A stretch of 64,000 nt of DNA from positions 45,697-109,696 of the forward strand of contig CAZWLY010000013.1 of NCBI GenBank assembly GCA_964634465.1. Direction: 5' to 3'. Source of the stretch: CAZWLY01 sp964634465 (GTDB lineage: Bacteria > Desulfobacterota > Desulfarculia > G963662305). Below, piece by piece: positions 35,121 through 44,082 of this stretch (the stretch's first letter is position 1; each line of letters starts with the position of its first letter). Below the pieces are notes generated by a model. It saw only the letters and a list, made by a program, of their open reading frames with translations. It was not told the DNA's origin and searched no databases. A program made the position numbers and the translations under genes.

Positions 35121-36164
35121 TCAACTCCCCCTCTTGATCCTCACCCTCAGCCCGACCCGGTCGATCCGGCTGGGCAGCAGCTTGGCGCTTTCCAGGGGGG
35201 TCAGGATCTCCTGCCAGACCGGCCTCAGCTCGTCGATTGCGGTCTTCGGGCCCAGGGCCCACAGACAGCCGCCGCCGCCGGCCCCGGTGAATCTGGCTCC
35301 ACAGCCGTGCTCCGCGGCGGCCCGGAAAAGCTCCCGGCCAGCCTCGGTCAAGACCTCGGGCGTCATCTCCAAACGCAGCTCGGTCTCCCGGTTGAGCAGC
35401 CGGCCGGCCTTGGCCCAGTCGGCCTCGACGATCGCCTCGGCCAACTGGCGCGTGACAGTGATTATCTCCCGCCAGATCGGCCGGGTCGAGCCCTTGATGA
35501 ACTCTCGCACCCAGCGACCGTTGATGTCGGCCGAGGAGTGGGTCTGGCCGGGATAGGCGACCAGGAGGCGTTTTTCCAGCCGGGGATAGTGGCTGCCCTT
35601 CAAAAGCTTTCTGGCTCGAAAGCCCCGGGGCGAGGTCGAGTCCCAGGTCCAGAGGTGGACCCCGCCGTAGGCCGCGGCCAGTTGGTCCTGGCGGCCGCAG
35701 GGAATCATGAACAACGCCTCTTCCAGCTTGTGGGCCAGGCGGACGATCTGGAAACGGTTCATCCGCCGTCTGGCAAAGGGGGCCAGCGCCGCCGTCGCCG
35801 CCACCAGGGCGGCCGAGGAGCCGCCCAGAGCCGATCGAGGTGGCGAGCCGGAGTCTATGGTCACCACTACGTCGCCGACGCCCGACTCGTCCACAGCCAG
35901 GAAAAAGAAGCCCAACGGGGTGGTGTAATCCTGATCGGCCGCGGCGAACGCGGCGGCGAAGCCCTTGGATTCGACCTTGACCCCGCCGCCGGGATTGGGT
36001 CGGACGGTGACCGTGGTCGGCAGGGCGAGGGCGATATTCAAGGTGGCCGGCTTGAACGGGGCCAGCCCCAGGGCCAGCGGCGCGATGTCCAGGGTGCCGC
36101 CGCAATCGACCCGGCAAGGAACGGTCGCGGTGACACTCGCCGGCGGACGGTAAGGCTTGGTCAA
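35121..36164 (-). CDS. GHMP family sugar kinase-like protein
   Basis: A 347-residue ATP-dependent small-molecule kinase. It shows the three family motifs: CRVDCGGTLD near the N-terminus, the ATP loop SPPRSALGGSSAALVA, and the C-terminal FTGAGGGGC. It resembles galactokinase and heptose-7-phosphate kinase types, but the substrate is not clear from sequence. TTG start at 36162-36164 with GGAGG five bases upstream. A short perfect palindrome lies just before the gene. Confidence 0.8.
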   Translation of the reverse strand: MTKPYRPPASVTATVPCRVDCGGTLDIAPLALGLAPFKPATLNIALALPTTVTVRPNPGGGVKVESKGFAAAFAAADQDYTTPLGFFFLAVDESGVGDVVVTIDSGSPPRSALGGSSAALVAATAALAPFARRRMNRFQIVRLAHKLEEALFMIPCGRQDQLAAAYGGVHLWTWDSTSPRGFRARKLLKGSHYPRLEKRLLVAYPGQTHSSADINGRWVREFIKGSTRPIWREIITVTRQLAEAIVEADWAKAGRLLNRETELRLEMTPEVLTEAGRELFRAAAEHGCGARFTGAGGGGCLWALGPKTAIDELRPVWQEILTPLESAKLLPSRIDRVGLRVRIKRGS

Positions 36165-36199
36165 GTCGCCTCCCTAATGAGCAACAAAACGTAATATCA

Positions 36200-36214
36200 G
36201 ATAGTTAAACTATC
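36200..36214. promoter_or_regulatory. Perfect 15-base palindrome before the GHMP kinase gene
   Basis: GATAGTT-A-AACTATC has seven-base arms around one centre base. It lies 36 bases upstream of the kinase start and touches the stop codon of the preceding membrane-protein gene. Its low GC stands out. It could be an operator or a short RNA hairpin. Confidence 0.4.
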
Positions 36215-36653
36215 ACCGGCCGAGGCTTCGGAGCATGACCTCCACCTCGCCGCCGCCCCACGGCGGCACGAATTGGCGCATCATCTCCATCATCCCCAAG
36301 CCGGTGGCCGTGGCCAGGGCCAGGATGAGCAGGAACTTGAAGACCGTCACCGCCAGCAAGGCGATCAAGGCCTGAGCCCAGCCGACTCCGGCGATGATCT
36401 TGATGACGACCAGCGCCGCGGCCAGGGGCAGGATCAGGGCGCCGAACGGGCCGGCCATGATCACCCCCAGAGCGAACCCGGTCAGCCAGGCCGGCCAGGA
36501 GATGACGACCGCCGCCAGCGAACGGAAGAAGCCGATCCGGCCGCCGGCCAGTCGGATTCCCAGCATCAGCGCCAGGGCGGCCCCGGCGACAACCGCCGGC
36601 AGGGCCAGAAGCCACCAGCCGCTCAAGTCGAACACCATGGTCATTTGGTGCAT
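36213..36653 (-). CDS. Hypothetical membrane protein
   Basis: A 146-residue protein with about four membrane helices and few polar residues between them. I recognise no family. The start ATG at 36651-36653 has no clear ribosome site, and ATG at 36642 or 36636 is possible. It lies upstream of the GHMP kinase gene on the same strand with a gap of 48 bases, so the two may share a transcript. Confidence 0.6.
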   Translation of the reverse strand: MHQMTMVFDLSGWWLLALPAVVAGAALALMLGIRLAGGRIGFFRSLAAVVISWPAWLTGFALGVIMAGPFGALILPLAAALVVIKIIAGVGWAQALIALLAVTVFKFLLILALATATGLGMMEMMRQFVPPWGGGEVEVMLRSLGR

Positions 36654-36725
36654 GGCCCGATCATACCCGGCCCTCGGGCCGGGGTCAAAACGTTTTCCCG
36701 ATCGGCTTGCATCCGGCCAATCCTG

Positions 36726-36754
36726 TTGATCTTATTCTTTCTTTCACCTATAGT
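36726..36754 (+). promoter_or_regulatory. Leaderless promoter of holB-ricT-metG
   Basis: TTGATC at 36726-36731 and TATAGT at 36749-36754 are 17 bases apart. The ATG of holB begins seven bases after the -10 box, so transcription should start at the first base of the gene. There is no Shine-Dalgarno sequence. Confidence 0.65.
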
Positions 36755-36760
36755 GTCGCC

Positions 36761-37843
36761 ATGTCGAAAACTGAGCTGCCATCCCTAGACGGCCTCAAGG
36801 GCCAGGACCGGGCGGTGGGTTTCCTGAAGCGGATCATGGCCGGCGATCTCGGCGGCCGGGTCTACCTCTTTACCGGCCCGCCGGGCGCAGGCAAACGGAC
36901 CGCCGCCCGCGCCCTGGCCGCGGCCCGGCTGTGCCAAGGCCGTCGGACGGCGGCCGAGGAGCCGGGTTTCGGTTTCGGTAAACCCGAACCCGCCGAACGG
37001 CCGGCGCCGGCCGTCCCCTGCGGAAGCTGCCCGGCCTGCCTGAAGCTCATCGCCGGCAGCCACCAGGATTTGGTGATCGTCGAGCCGGAGGCGGACAAGA
37101 AGCAGGTCTCGGTGGAGCAGGCCAGGGAGTTGATGAAATCGCTCCAGTTCGCCCCTCAGGAAGCGGACCTCCGCTTCGTCCTCTTCCCCCAGGCCGAACG
37201 GCTGTCGCTGGCGGCGGCCAACGCGCTCTTGAAGACCCTGGAGGAGCCGCCCGGCCACACCGTGATCATCCTCACCGCCGCCGAGGCCGAGGCGTTGCCC
37301 CAGACCATCCTCTCCCGCTGCCAGCGCCTCGCCTTCCAACCGCTCGAAAGAGAGGTCATCGCCCAGGAAGTGGCCGCCCGAAAGGGCCTCGACGATGAAG
37401 CCGCCCGGCTGGCCGCTGGCTTGAGCGGCGGCTCGATGGGCCTGGCCCTGGCGCTCGACCCGGCCGAGGCCCTGGCCCGGCGTGACCAGGCCCTGGCCCG
37501 GCTTGGAGGCTTGAGACGCGGCAACGTCGGCGCGCTCTTCGAGCTGGCCCAGGCCGTGGCCGCCAAGCCGGAGGAGACGGCCGAATTCATAAAGGCGCTG
37601 GCCGCCTGGTACCGGGACCTGATGGTCCTGGCCGCCGGATCGGACCCCGAGGCGGTTATCAATCGCGATCGGCTCGCCGAGCTGACCGAGCGGGCGGTGA
37701 GGGTCCCGGCCGAAACCTGGGCCGAGCGACTTAAGGCCGTGCTTTCGGCCGAGGCGGCCCTCGAGGCCAACGCCAACGTCCGGCTGACCATGGAGGCGAT
37801 GCTCCTCAGGCTGGCACCCGGCATGATCGGGGAAGGCCGATGA
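36761..37843 (+). CDS. holB: DNA polymerase III delta' subunit
   Basis: A 360-residue clamp-loader subunit. The P-loop is GPPGAGKRT, a zinc-binding set of cysteines (C, then CGSCPAC) lies in the N-terminal domain, and the sensor segment NALLKTLEEPP and arginine region ILSRCQRL follow. It opens the sliding clamp together with delta and tau/gamma. ATG at 36761 fits the family start; an in-frame codon at 36707 lies upstream of the promoter and can be dismissed. It overlaps ricT by ATGA. Confidence 0.92.
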   Translation: MSKTELPSLDGLKGQDRAVGFLKRIMAGDLGGRVYLFTGPPGAGKRTAARALAAARLCQGRRTAAEEPGFGFGKPEPAERPAPAVPCGSCPACLKLIAGSHQDLVIVEPEADKKQVSVEQARELMKSLQFAPQEADLRFVLFPQAERLSLAAANALLKTLEEPPGHTVIILTAAEAEALPQTILSRCQRLAFQPLEREVIAQEVAARKGLDDEAARLAAGLSGGSMGLALALDPAEALARRDQALARLGGLRRGNVGALFELAQAVAAKPEETAEFIKALAAWYRDLMVLAAGSDPEAVINRDRLAELTERAVRVPAETWAERLKAVLSAEAALEANANVRLTMEAMLLRLAPGMIGEGR

Positions 37844-38688
37844 ACGCCCTTTTCGGAGTCAAGTGCGGCCGCGGCGGTCAGGTCATCCTCTGCAAGGCCG
37901 ACAACGACCCGGCGCCGCGCATCGGGGACAAGGTGGTCGTCAAGACCAACGAGGGGACCTTGATCGGCGTCGTGGTCTACGAGGTCGAAAACGGCGACCA
38001 GGAGCCCCAGGGGGCGGTGCTGCGCCGGGCCAACGACGACGACCTGGCCCGCCAGGAGGAATGCGTCCGCCTGGAGAAACAGGCCCGGGACTTCTGCCTG
38101 GAGCGGATCAAGGCCCGCAAGATGGAGATGCGCCTGGTGGCCGTGGAAAGGCTCCTGGACGGGGCCAAGATCATCTTCTACTTCACCGCCGAAGGGCGGG
38201 TCGATTTCCGGGCCCTGGTCAAGGACCTGGCCGGCCGGTTCCGCTGCCGGGTGGAGATGCGCCAGATCGGCGTGCGCAACGAGACCAAGATCACCGGCGG
38301 GATCGGCTCCTGCGGCCGCCAGCTTTGCTGCGCCACCTTCATGCAGAGCTTCACTCCGGTCTCGGTCAAGATGGCCAAGGAGCAGAACCTGTCTTTGAAT
38401 CCCAACAAGATCTCCGGGCTGTGCGGCCGGCTGATGTGCTGCCTGGCCTACGAGTTTCCGGTCTACATGGAGTGCAAGAAGGGCATGCCCAAGCTGGGCA
38501 AGCGCGTCGCCAGCCCGGCTGGCGAGGGCAAGGTGATCCGCCAGAACGTGATGGCCGGCCGGGTGACGGTCAACGTCCAGGGCAAGGAGCACGAATTCGA
38601 CTCCTGCCAGTTGACCCCGATCCAGCCGCCGCCTCCGCCCAAGAAGAAGGGCAAGTCGCGTTCGAGCAGAAAGTCCCGGTCCAAGTAG
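37840..38688 (+). CDS. PSP1 domain protein, RicT/YaaT-like
   Basis: A 282-residue protein of the PSP1 family. Two conserved cysteine clusters, GSCGRQLCC and GLCGRLMCC, match the RicT (YaaT) type that binds iron-sulfur clusters and affects RNA processing in Bacillus. The last 30 residues are proline runs and a very basic Lys/Arg/Ser tail, suited to RNA contact. The gene overlaps holB and precedes metG, an order known from other bacteria. Confidence 0.9.
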   Translation: MNALFGVKCGRGGQVILCKADNDPAPRIGDKVVVKTNEGTLIGVVVYEVENGDQEPQGAVLRRANDDDLARQEECVRLEKQARDFCLERIKARKMEMRLVAVERLLDGAKIIFYFTAEGRVDFRALVKDLAGRFRCRVEMRQIGVRNETKITGGIGSCGRQLCCATFMQSFTPVSVKMAKEQNLSLNPNKISGLCGRLMCCLAYEFPVYMECKKGMPKLGKRVASPAGEGKVIRQNVMAGRVTVNVQGKEHEFDSCQLTPIQPPPPPKKKGKSRSSRKSRSK

Positions 38689-38707
38689 AAGTAGTTTAGG
38701 AGTATCG

Positions 38708-40600
38708 ATGTCCGCCAAACCGTTCTACGTCACCACCCCTATCTATTACGTCAATGCCGAGCCCCACCTCGGCCACGCCTACACCACCATCGTCGCCGAC
38801 GTGCTCGCCCGGTATCACCGCCTCGACGGCTACGACGTCTTCTTTCTGACCGGCACCGACGAACACGGCGACAAGATTCTGGAGGCGGCCCGAAAGACCA
38901 ACGAGACGCCCCGCCAGTTCGTCGATCGGGTCTCGGCCATGTTCAGGGCCCTGTGGCCCCACATCCACATCGAGCCGACCCGTTTCATCAGGACCACCGA
39001 CGACGACCACATCGCCACCGTCCAGAGGATTCTTCAGATCGTCTACGACAAGGGCGACATCTACTTCGGCGACTACGGCGGCTACTACTGCCAGGGCTGC
39101 GAGCGATTCGTTCTGGAGCGGGAGCTCGTAGACGGCAAGTGCCCCGACCACATGGTCGAGCCGACCTGGATCGCCGAGAACAACTACTTCTTCAAGATGT
39201 CCAACTATCAGGACTGGCTGATCGACCACATCAAATCCCACCCGGAGTTCATCCGGCCCAAGCGCTACGCCAACGAGGTGCTGTCGTTTCTGAAAGAGCC
39301 CCTGGAGGACCTGTGCATCTCCCGGCCGGCCAGCCGGGTGCCCTGGGGCATCCCGCTGCCTTTTGACGAGAACTACGTCACCTACGTCTGGTTCGACGCC
39401 CTGATCAACTATGTCACCGGTCTCGATTGGCCCGACGGCGAGAACTTCCAAACTTTCTGGCCGGTGGCCTGGCACCTGATCGCCAAGGATATCCTCAAGC
39501 CCCACGGCATCTACTGGCCGACCATGCTCAAGGCGGCCGGGATTCCGCCCTACCAGCATCTAAACGTCCACGGTTATTGGAACTTCGGCGGCGGCAAGAT
39601 GTCCAAGTCGCTGGGCAACGTCGTCCAGCCGTTGGAGTTGATGGACAAGTACGGCCCCGAGGCCTTCCGCTACTTCCTGATGCGCGAGATGTCCTTCGGC
39701 CTGGACGCCTCGTTCTCCGAAGAGAGCCTTGTCGCCCGATTGAACGGCGATCTGGCCAACGACCTGGGCAACCTCTTCGCTCGGGTGACGGCCATGATCG
39801 ATCGCTACTGCGACGGGGTGGTGCCCCGCGGCCTGCCGGCCGGACCGGCCGAAAAGGGCCTGATCGACCTGGCCCACGAGACGGTGGCCCTCTATCGGGA
39901 CTACATGAGACGGCTCCAGTTCCACCAGGCCCTCAAGACGATCTGGGAGTACATCAACGCCCTCAACAAGTACATCGACGACAACGCCCCCTGGACTCTG
40001 GCCAAGGACAAATCCCGCCGGACCGAGCTCAGCCGGGTGCTGAGAAACCTGGTCTTCGGCCTGGTTCGAGTGGCCTACCTGATCTGGCCGGTGATGCCCA
40101 AGACCGGCCAGGAGATGCTTTCCCGCCTCGGCGCCGAGCTCCACCTCGGCCCGGAGGGACTGGACTACATCCTGACCTCGGCCGTGGAGCCGGCCGGGAA
40201 AAAGGTGGTCAAGGGCGAGGCCCTCTTCCCCCGCATCGAGCCGGAGGAGAAGAAGACCCAAAAGGCCAAGCCCGAGGCGATCGACTTCGCCGAGTTCACC
40301 AAGGTCCAGCTTCGGGTCGGCCGGGTCATCGATTGCGAGAAGCCGGCCGAATCGAAGAAGCTCTTGGCCTTGAAGGTCGATCTCGGCGAGGAAGAACCGC
40401 GCCAGATTCTGGCCGGCCTGGCCGAGTTCTACACCCCCGAGGAGGTCAAGGGCCGGCTGGTGGTGGTGGTGGCCAACCTGAAGCCCAAAAAGATGATGGG
40501 ACTTACGTCCCAGGGCATGATCCTGGCCACCGACGTCGGCGATTCCATCCGGCTCGTCGAGCCGCCCGAAGGCTCCGAGCCGGGGGCGGAGGTCAGGTAG
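38708..40600 (+). CDS. metG: Methionyl-tRNA synthetase
   Basis: A 630-residue class I synthetase that charges tRNA-Met. The HIGH motif is HLGH, a zinc knuckle has CQGC, and the KMSKS loop is KMSKS within GGGKMSKSLGN. The anticodon-binding helices follow, and a C-terminal tRNA-binding OB domain (about 525-630, VQLRVGRVI) is fused. AGGAG sits before the ATG. It is the last gene of holB-ricT-metG. Confidence 0.96.
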   Translation: MSAKPFYVTTPIYYVNAEPHLGHAYTTIVADVLARYHRLDGYDVFFLTGTDEHGDKILEAARKTNETPRQFVDRVSAMFRALWPHIHIEPTRFIRTTDDDHIATVQRILQIVYDKGDIYFGDYGGYYCQGCERFVLERELVDGKCPDHMVEPTWIAENNYFFKMSNYQDWLIDHIKSHPEFIRPKRYANEVLSFLKEPLEDLCISRPASRVPWGIPLPFDENYVTYVWFDALINYVTGLDWPDGENFQTFWPVAWHLIAKDILKPHGIYWPTMLKAAGIPPYQHLNVHGYWNFGGGKMSKSLGNVVQPLELMDKYGPEAFRYFLMREMSFGLDASFSEESLVARLNGDLANDLGNLFARVTAMIDRYCDGVVPRGLPAGPAEKGLIDLAHETVALYRDYMRRLQFHQALKTIWEYINALNKYIDDNAPWTLAKDKSRRTELSRVLRNLVFGLVRVAYLIWPVMPKTGQEMLSRLGAELHLGPEGLDYILTSAVEPAGKKVVKGEALFPRIEPEEKKTQKAKPEAIDFAEFTKVQLRVGRVIDCEKPAESKKLLALKVDLGEEEPRQILAGLAEFYTPEEVKGRLVVVVANLKPKKMMGLTSQGMILATDVGDSIRLVEPPEGSEPGAEVR

Positions 40601-40713
40601 GCGCGAATCACTTGAGGCCGGCTCTCCGGCCGGCGGGCGGGAGACGCCCGGCCGTCCCTCGTGCGATTCGTCCTGTCGATACCCTTTAATTCAAACTGGA
40701 TTTGGAGTGAAGC

Positions 40714-41490
40714 ATGAACAAGAAGTTGTTCGCCGCGGTCATTGCAGTCGCGGCGCTCCTTTGCACCGCCGGCGTCGCCGGAGCCGGTTATCCCCTGACC
40801 GGCGGCGGTGAAATCTTCTCCCAGGCCCTCACCGCCCCCCAGGAGCCGGTCATCACCGGACCGACCGCTCTCGGCGTCTTCAGGGCCGCCCCGGAGGATG
40901 ATTACCTCTACCTCTGGCTCAATGGGGTCAAACTCTTCGATCGGCCGAGTATGGTCTGGAAAAATCAGCAGTTCGTCCTGGAATGGCTGACCGCCCAGCC
41001 GGCCCGCCAAAAGATTTGGAACTGGACCCTGCTGGGCAAGGTCAGCGAGGTGGTCGTCGGTCACAGCGTGTATCAATCGGCCCAGCGCGCACCCAGCCTC
41101 TACCTGATGGCGCTGAGCACTCTGGCCAAGGCGGTGGTGTTGGTCCGGCGTCAGATCGAGCTCAAAGCCCCCTCCCTGGCCCTGCCGAAAGACGACATCG
41201 ACGTCGCCGAGGCGATCGAGGCCTTTCTCAAGGCGAACGGCCCGGCCCGGGCGGCCAGCCGTCTGGAGGCGGTGGTCTACCTGCCCCACCCGGACAAGCT
41301 GTGGCAGACCGGCGCCAAGGGGATCATCGGGCTCGGGCCGCTGGAGGCCGAGGTGGAACTCCCGGCCGGAGAGGCGGCCCGGAAGAAGGCCCTCGTCGAG
41401 CTGGCCGAAAACCAGGAGCGGCGGCTCTCGAACATGACCAAGGCGCTCTTGGACCGGATCATCGCCCCCCGTGCGGAGGAGGGGCGTTAG
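40714..41490 (+). CDS. Secreted protein of unknown family, paralogue 1
   Basis: A 258-residue protein with a clear signal peptide (MNKKLFAAVIAVAALL, likely cut after AGAG near residue 28). It then shows YPLTGGGEIFS, PVITGP, YLYLWLNGVKLFDRP and KIWNWTLLGKV, all shared with the neighbour at 41.7 kb. No lipobox or membrane anchor is seen, so it is probably periplasmic or secreted. I do not recognise the family. TGGAG precedes the ATG. Confidence 0.7.
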   Translation: MNKKLFAAVIAVAALLCTAGVAGAGYPLTGGGEIFSQALTAPQEPVITGPTALGVFRAAPEDDYLYLWLNGVKLFDRPSMVWKNQQFVLEWLTAQPARQKIWNWTLLGKVSEVVVGHSVYQSAQRAPSLYLMALSTLAKAVVLVRRQIELKAPSLALPKDDIDVAEAIEAFLKANGPARAASRLEAVVYLPHPDKLWQTGAKGIIGLGPLEAEVELPAGEAARKKALVELAENQERRLSNMTKALLDRIIAPRAEEGR

Positions 41491-41611
41491 AAGCGGCGTC
41501 TCGCCAAGCAAGCTCCCGTCAGGGAGCGGGGTCATCATCCGGACCGGCCGGTTCATGCCCTTCTCACGAGGGCGGAGCCGGCCGGTCCGCTTTCGATTAA
41601 AACTGCACAAA

Positions 41612-41640
41612 TTGATTCTGAAACGCTACCCTGGTAAAGT
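41612..41640 (+). promoter_or_regulatory. Possible promoter of paralogue 2
   Basis: TTGATT at 41612-41617 and TAAAGT at 41635-41640 are 17 bases apart, four of six matches each. It would let the second paralogue be expressed separately from the first. Confidence 0.4.
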
Positions 41641-41692
41641 CGAAGGTGATCGGCGATCGAGCCGGCGGGTCAACAAGGGGAAGGGGGCGGTG

Positions 41693-42478
41693 ATGAAAAA
41701 GACGGTTCTGCTGGCGGCGGCGACGGCGATAGTCGTTCTGGCGGCCGGGGCGGTCCTGGCCGACTATCCGCTGACCGGCGGGGGCGTGATCTTCAGCCAC
41801 GCCCAGGGAGTCCCGGACGGTCCGGTGTTGACCGGCCCGGGTAAGGTCTCGGTGTTCAACGCCACGCCCGCCTACGGCAACCTCTACCTGTGGATCAACG
41901 GCGTTCAGCTCTTCAATCGACCGGGCTACGTCTTCGAGAACGCGCCCTTCTCCACCGATTGGCTGACCGCCGCCCCCCAGCGAAAGAAGATCTGGAACTG
42001 GTCTCTGCCCGGCAAGGTGACCGGGGTGGTCGTCGCCCATAATCTGAAAGAGGCTGATCAGGGCGGGGCCAGCCTGGACGTGGCCGCCATCACCTCCTTC
42101 TCCAAGGCGGTGGTCGTCGCCCGCCGCCAGATCAGCCTCGAGGCGGCCAACATGCCCCACTTGGGCAGCGAGATCGTGATCGAGCACCCCGACTTTCCGG
42201 TCGGGGCGCTGCCCTCTTTCCTCAGGGCCTTCGGCCAGGCCAAGGTCTCCAGCCGCATCGACGCCGTCATCTACATCCCCCTCCCCGACCGAAAGTGGGG
42301 CAACGGCTCCAAGGCGATCTACGTCGAGCCCTTCGACGCCCAGATCGAGCTGCCCGAGGGGATCAAGGCCCGCCGGCAGGCCATCATCAAGCTGAGCGCG
42401 GACCAGGAGAGGCGTCTGTCCGACAGGGTCAGGGAGATACTGGACAAGATCGTCCGGACCAAGGAAGAGAGCCGGTAA
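41693..42478 (+). CDS. Secreted protein of unknown family, paralogue 2
   Basis: A 261-residue protein with a signal peptide (MKKTVLLAAATAIVVLAAG) and the same order of conserved stretches as the preceding gene: YPLTGGGVIFS, PVLTGP, NLYLWINGVQLFNRP, KKIWNWSLPGKV, RIDAVIYIPLPD and ELPEGIKARR. The two therefore arose by tandem duplication. ATG at 41693 has AAGGGG upstream; GTG at 41690 is next to it. The C-terminus is charged and helical. The function is unknown. Confidence 0.7.
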   Translation: MKKTVLLAAATAIVVLAAGAVLADYPLTGGGVIFSHAQGVPDGPVLTGPGKVSVFNATPAYGNLYLWINGVQLFNRPGYVFENAPFSTDWLTAAPQRKKIWNWSLPGKVTGVVVAHNLKEADQGGASLDVAAITSFSKAVVVARRQISLEAANMPHLGSEIVIEHPDFPVGALPSFLRAFGQAKVSSRIDAVIYIPLPDRKWGNGSKAIYVEPFDAQIELPEGIKARRQAIIKLSADQERRLSDRVREILDKIVRTKEESR

Positions 42479-42750
42479 CCCCTCCTTCGGCCCCCATCCC
42501 GGCCGGCCGGCGCCGGCCCGACTCCAGTCTTCCAACCGCCGATACATCCCGGTATGACTCGACCCCCGGCAACGGTGATCGGGCGGCGGCCGCGTCCATC
42601 CGGCCGGATATGAAAGGGGCGCCGCCGGCAACGAAAAAAGACCTTGCTGTGGGCAACTCATCCCCACGTTTTTCCTGTCCGATCCGGCCGGGGTTGACGG
42701 GTAGTGTATATTTTGAAACTGGACGAAATATCATTCACGAGTGAGCGACC

Positions 42751-44013
42751 TTGAGCTGGAGCGAGAAAAAATATCCCGAGGTGCGGAGCCTCAGAATTCG
42801 CTACATCGCCGCCCTGTCCCTGATCGCCGTCTTGACCGTCGCCGGCCAGATCGTGGTTCAGTTCGCCCTGACCCGCCAGGCCGACGACGCCGAGATCGTC
42901 AACGTCGCCGGCCGCCAACGGATGCTGAGCCAGAAGATCGCCAAGGAGGCGCTGTTGCTGCTCTTGTTGAGCAACTGGCGGAAAGAGGGGATTCGTAGCA
43001 TCCACAGCGACATTGAGCGCTGGAAAACGACCCAGAAGATGCTGGTCGGGGCCGACCCCCGGCTGGGCTTCTTCGGCCCCAACAGCCCTGCCACGGCCAG
43101 GCTGCTGGCCGAAGTCCAACCGGCCATGGACCGGCTGATCGACTCCGCCCGGTACTTCGTCGATCTAGCCTCCGATCGGGCCGCCGCCGGGGACGGCTAC
43201 CAGGCCGCGGTGGAAAGACTCCTTACGGCCGAAGCCGACTTTTTGAGCGGCATGGAGCGCATCGTGGCCGCCTACTCCAGCGAGGCCGAAGCCAAGGTCA
43301 ACACCCTGCGCCGCATCGAGATCGGCTTGATGATCACCACCCTGACCGTGCTTTGCTTGGAGGCGGCCTTCGTGTTCCAGCCGGCGACGGACAAAATCAA
43401 AAACAGCCTGGCCTTGTTCCACAACGAACTGGTCGCCCGCCGGGCCCGGGAACGGGAACTGAGCTTGACCTCCCAAAAGCTGGCCGAAGCCAACGAACGA
43501 CTGAAGAGCATCTCTTTGGTGGACGGCTTGACCGGCATCGCCAATCGCCGCCGCTTCGACGAAGTCCTCGACCGGGAATGGCGGCGGGCCAGGCGCGAGA
43601 ACCGATCCCTGGCCGTGATCCTGATCGACATCGACTTCTTCAAATACTACAACGACACCTTCGGCCACCTGGCCGGCGACGAGTGTCTGACCAGGGTGGC
43701 CGGGGCGCTCTCCGGCCAGACGCGCCGGCCGGCCGACCTGGTGGCCCGCTACGGCGGCGAAGAGTTCGCCGTCATCCTGCCCGACACCGGAATCGACGGA
43801 GCGATGGAGGTGGCCGAGGCCATGCGCCGGGCCGTGGCCGGACTCGGGCTGGCCCACCCCAACTCCCTGACCGACGAGGTGGTGACGATCAGCCTGGGCC
43901 TGGCCGCGGCGAAGCCCCTCCCCGGCCAGGGGTCGGAGCGGCTGGTTCGGGCCGCCGACGAAGCCCTCTACCTGGCCAAGCGCTCCGGTCGCAACCGGGC
44001 GGTAAGCGGTTGA
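42751..44013 (+). CDS. Diguanylate cyclase with PilJ-type sensor
   Basis: A 420-residue membrane signalling protein. Helix one (about 19-38) is followed by a periplasmic PilJ/NarX-like segment containing NVAGRQRMLSQKIAKE, helix two near 190-210, a short coiled coil, and a GGDEF domain. The active motif is GGEEF (RYGGEEFAVIL), with DGLTGIANRR at the domain start, so it should make cyclic-di-GMP. No inhibitory RxxD site is evident just upstream of GGEEF. The TTG start at 42751 is the best available but has a weak ribosome site. Confidence 0.88.
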   Translation: MSWSEKKYPEVRSLRIRYIAALSLIAVLTVAGQIVVQFALTRQADDAEIVNVAGRQRMLSQKIAKEALLLLLLSNWRKEGIRSIHSDIERWKTTQKMLVGADPRLGFFGPNSPATARLLAEVQPAMDRLIDSARYFVDLASDRAAAGDGYQAAVERLLTAEADFLSGMERIVAAYSSEAEAKVNTLRRIEIGLMITTLTVLCLEAAFVFQPATDKIKNSLALFHNELVARRARERELSLTSQKLAEANERLKSISLVDGLTGIANRRRFDEVLDREWRRARRENRSLAVILIDIDFFKYYNDTFGHLAGDECLTRVAGALSGQTRRPADLVARYGGEEFAVILPDTGIDGAMEVAEAMRRAVAGLGLAHPNSLTDEVVTISLGLAAAKPLPGQGSERLVRAADEALYLAKRSGRNRAVSG

Positions 44014-44024
44014 CTACGGAAAAA

Positions 44025-44058
44025 AACCGCGCCGGGGGGGTCGCCCCCCGGCGCGGTT
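44025..44058 (-). terminator. Terminator of the sodium-pump operon
   Basis: A 15-base perfect stem (44025-44039 with 44044-44058) around a four-base loop is followed on the minus strand by a run of T. It lies between the convergent cyclase and decarboxylase genes and mainly serves the minus strand. Confidence 0.9.
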
Positions 44059-44082
44059 GTCACGTCTTTCAATCGGCCCGTC

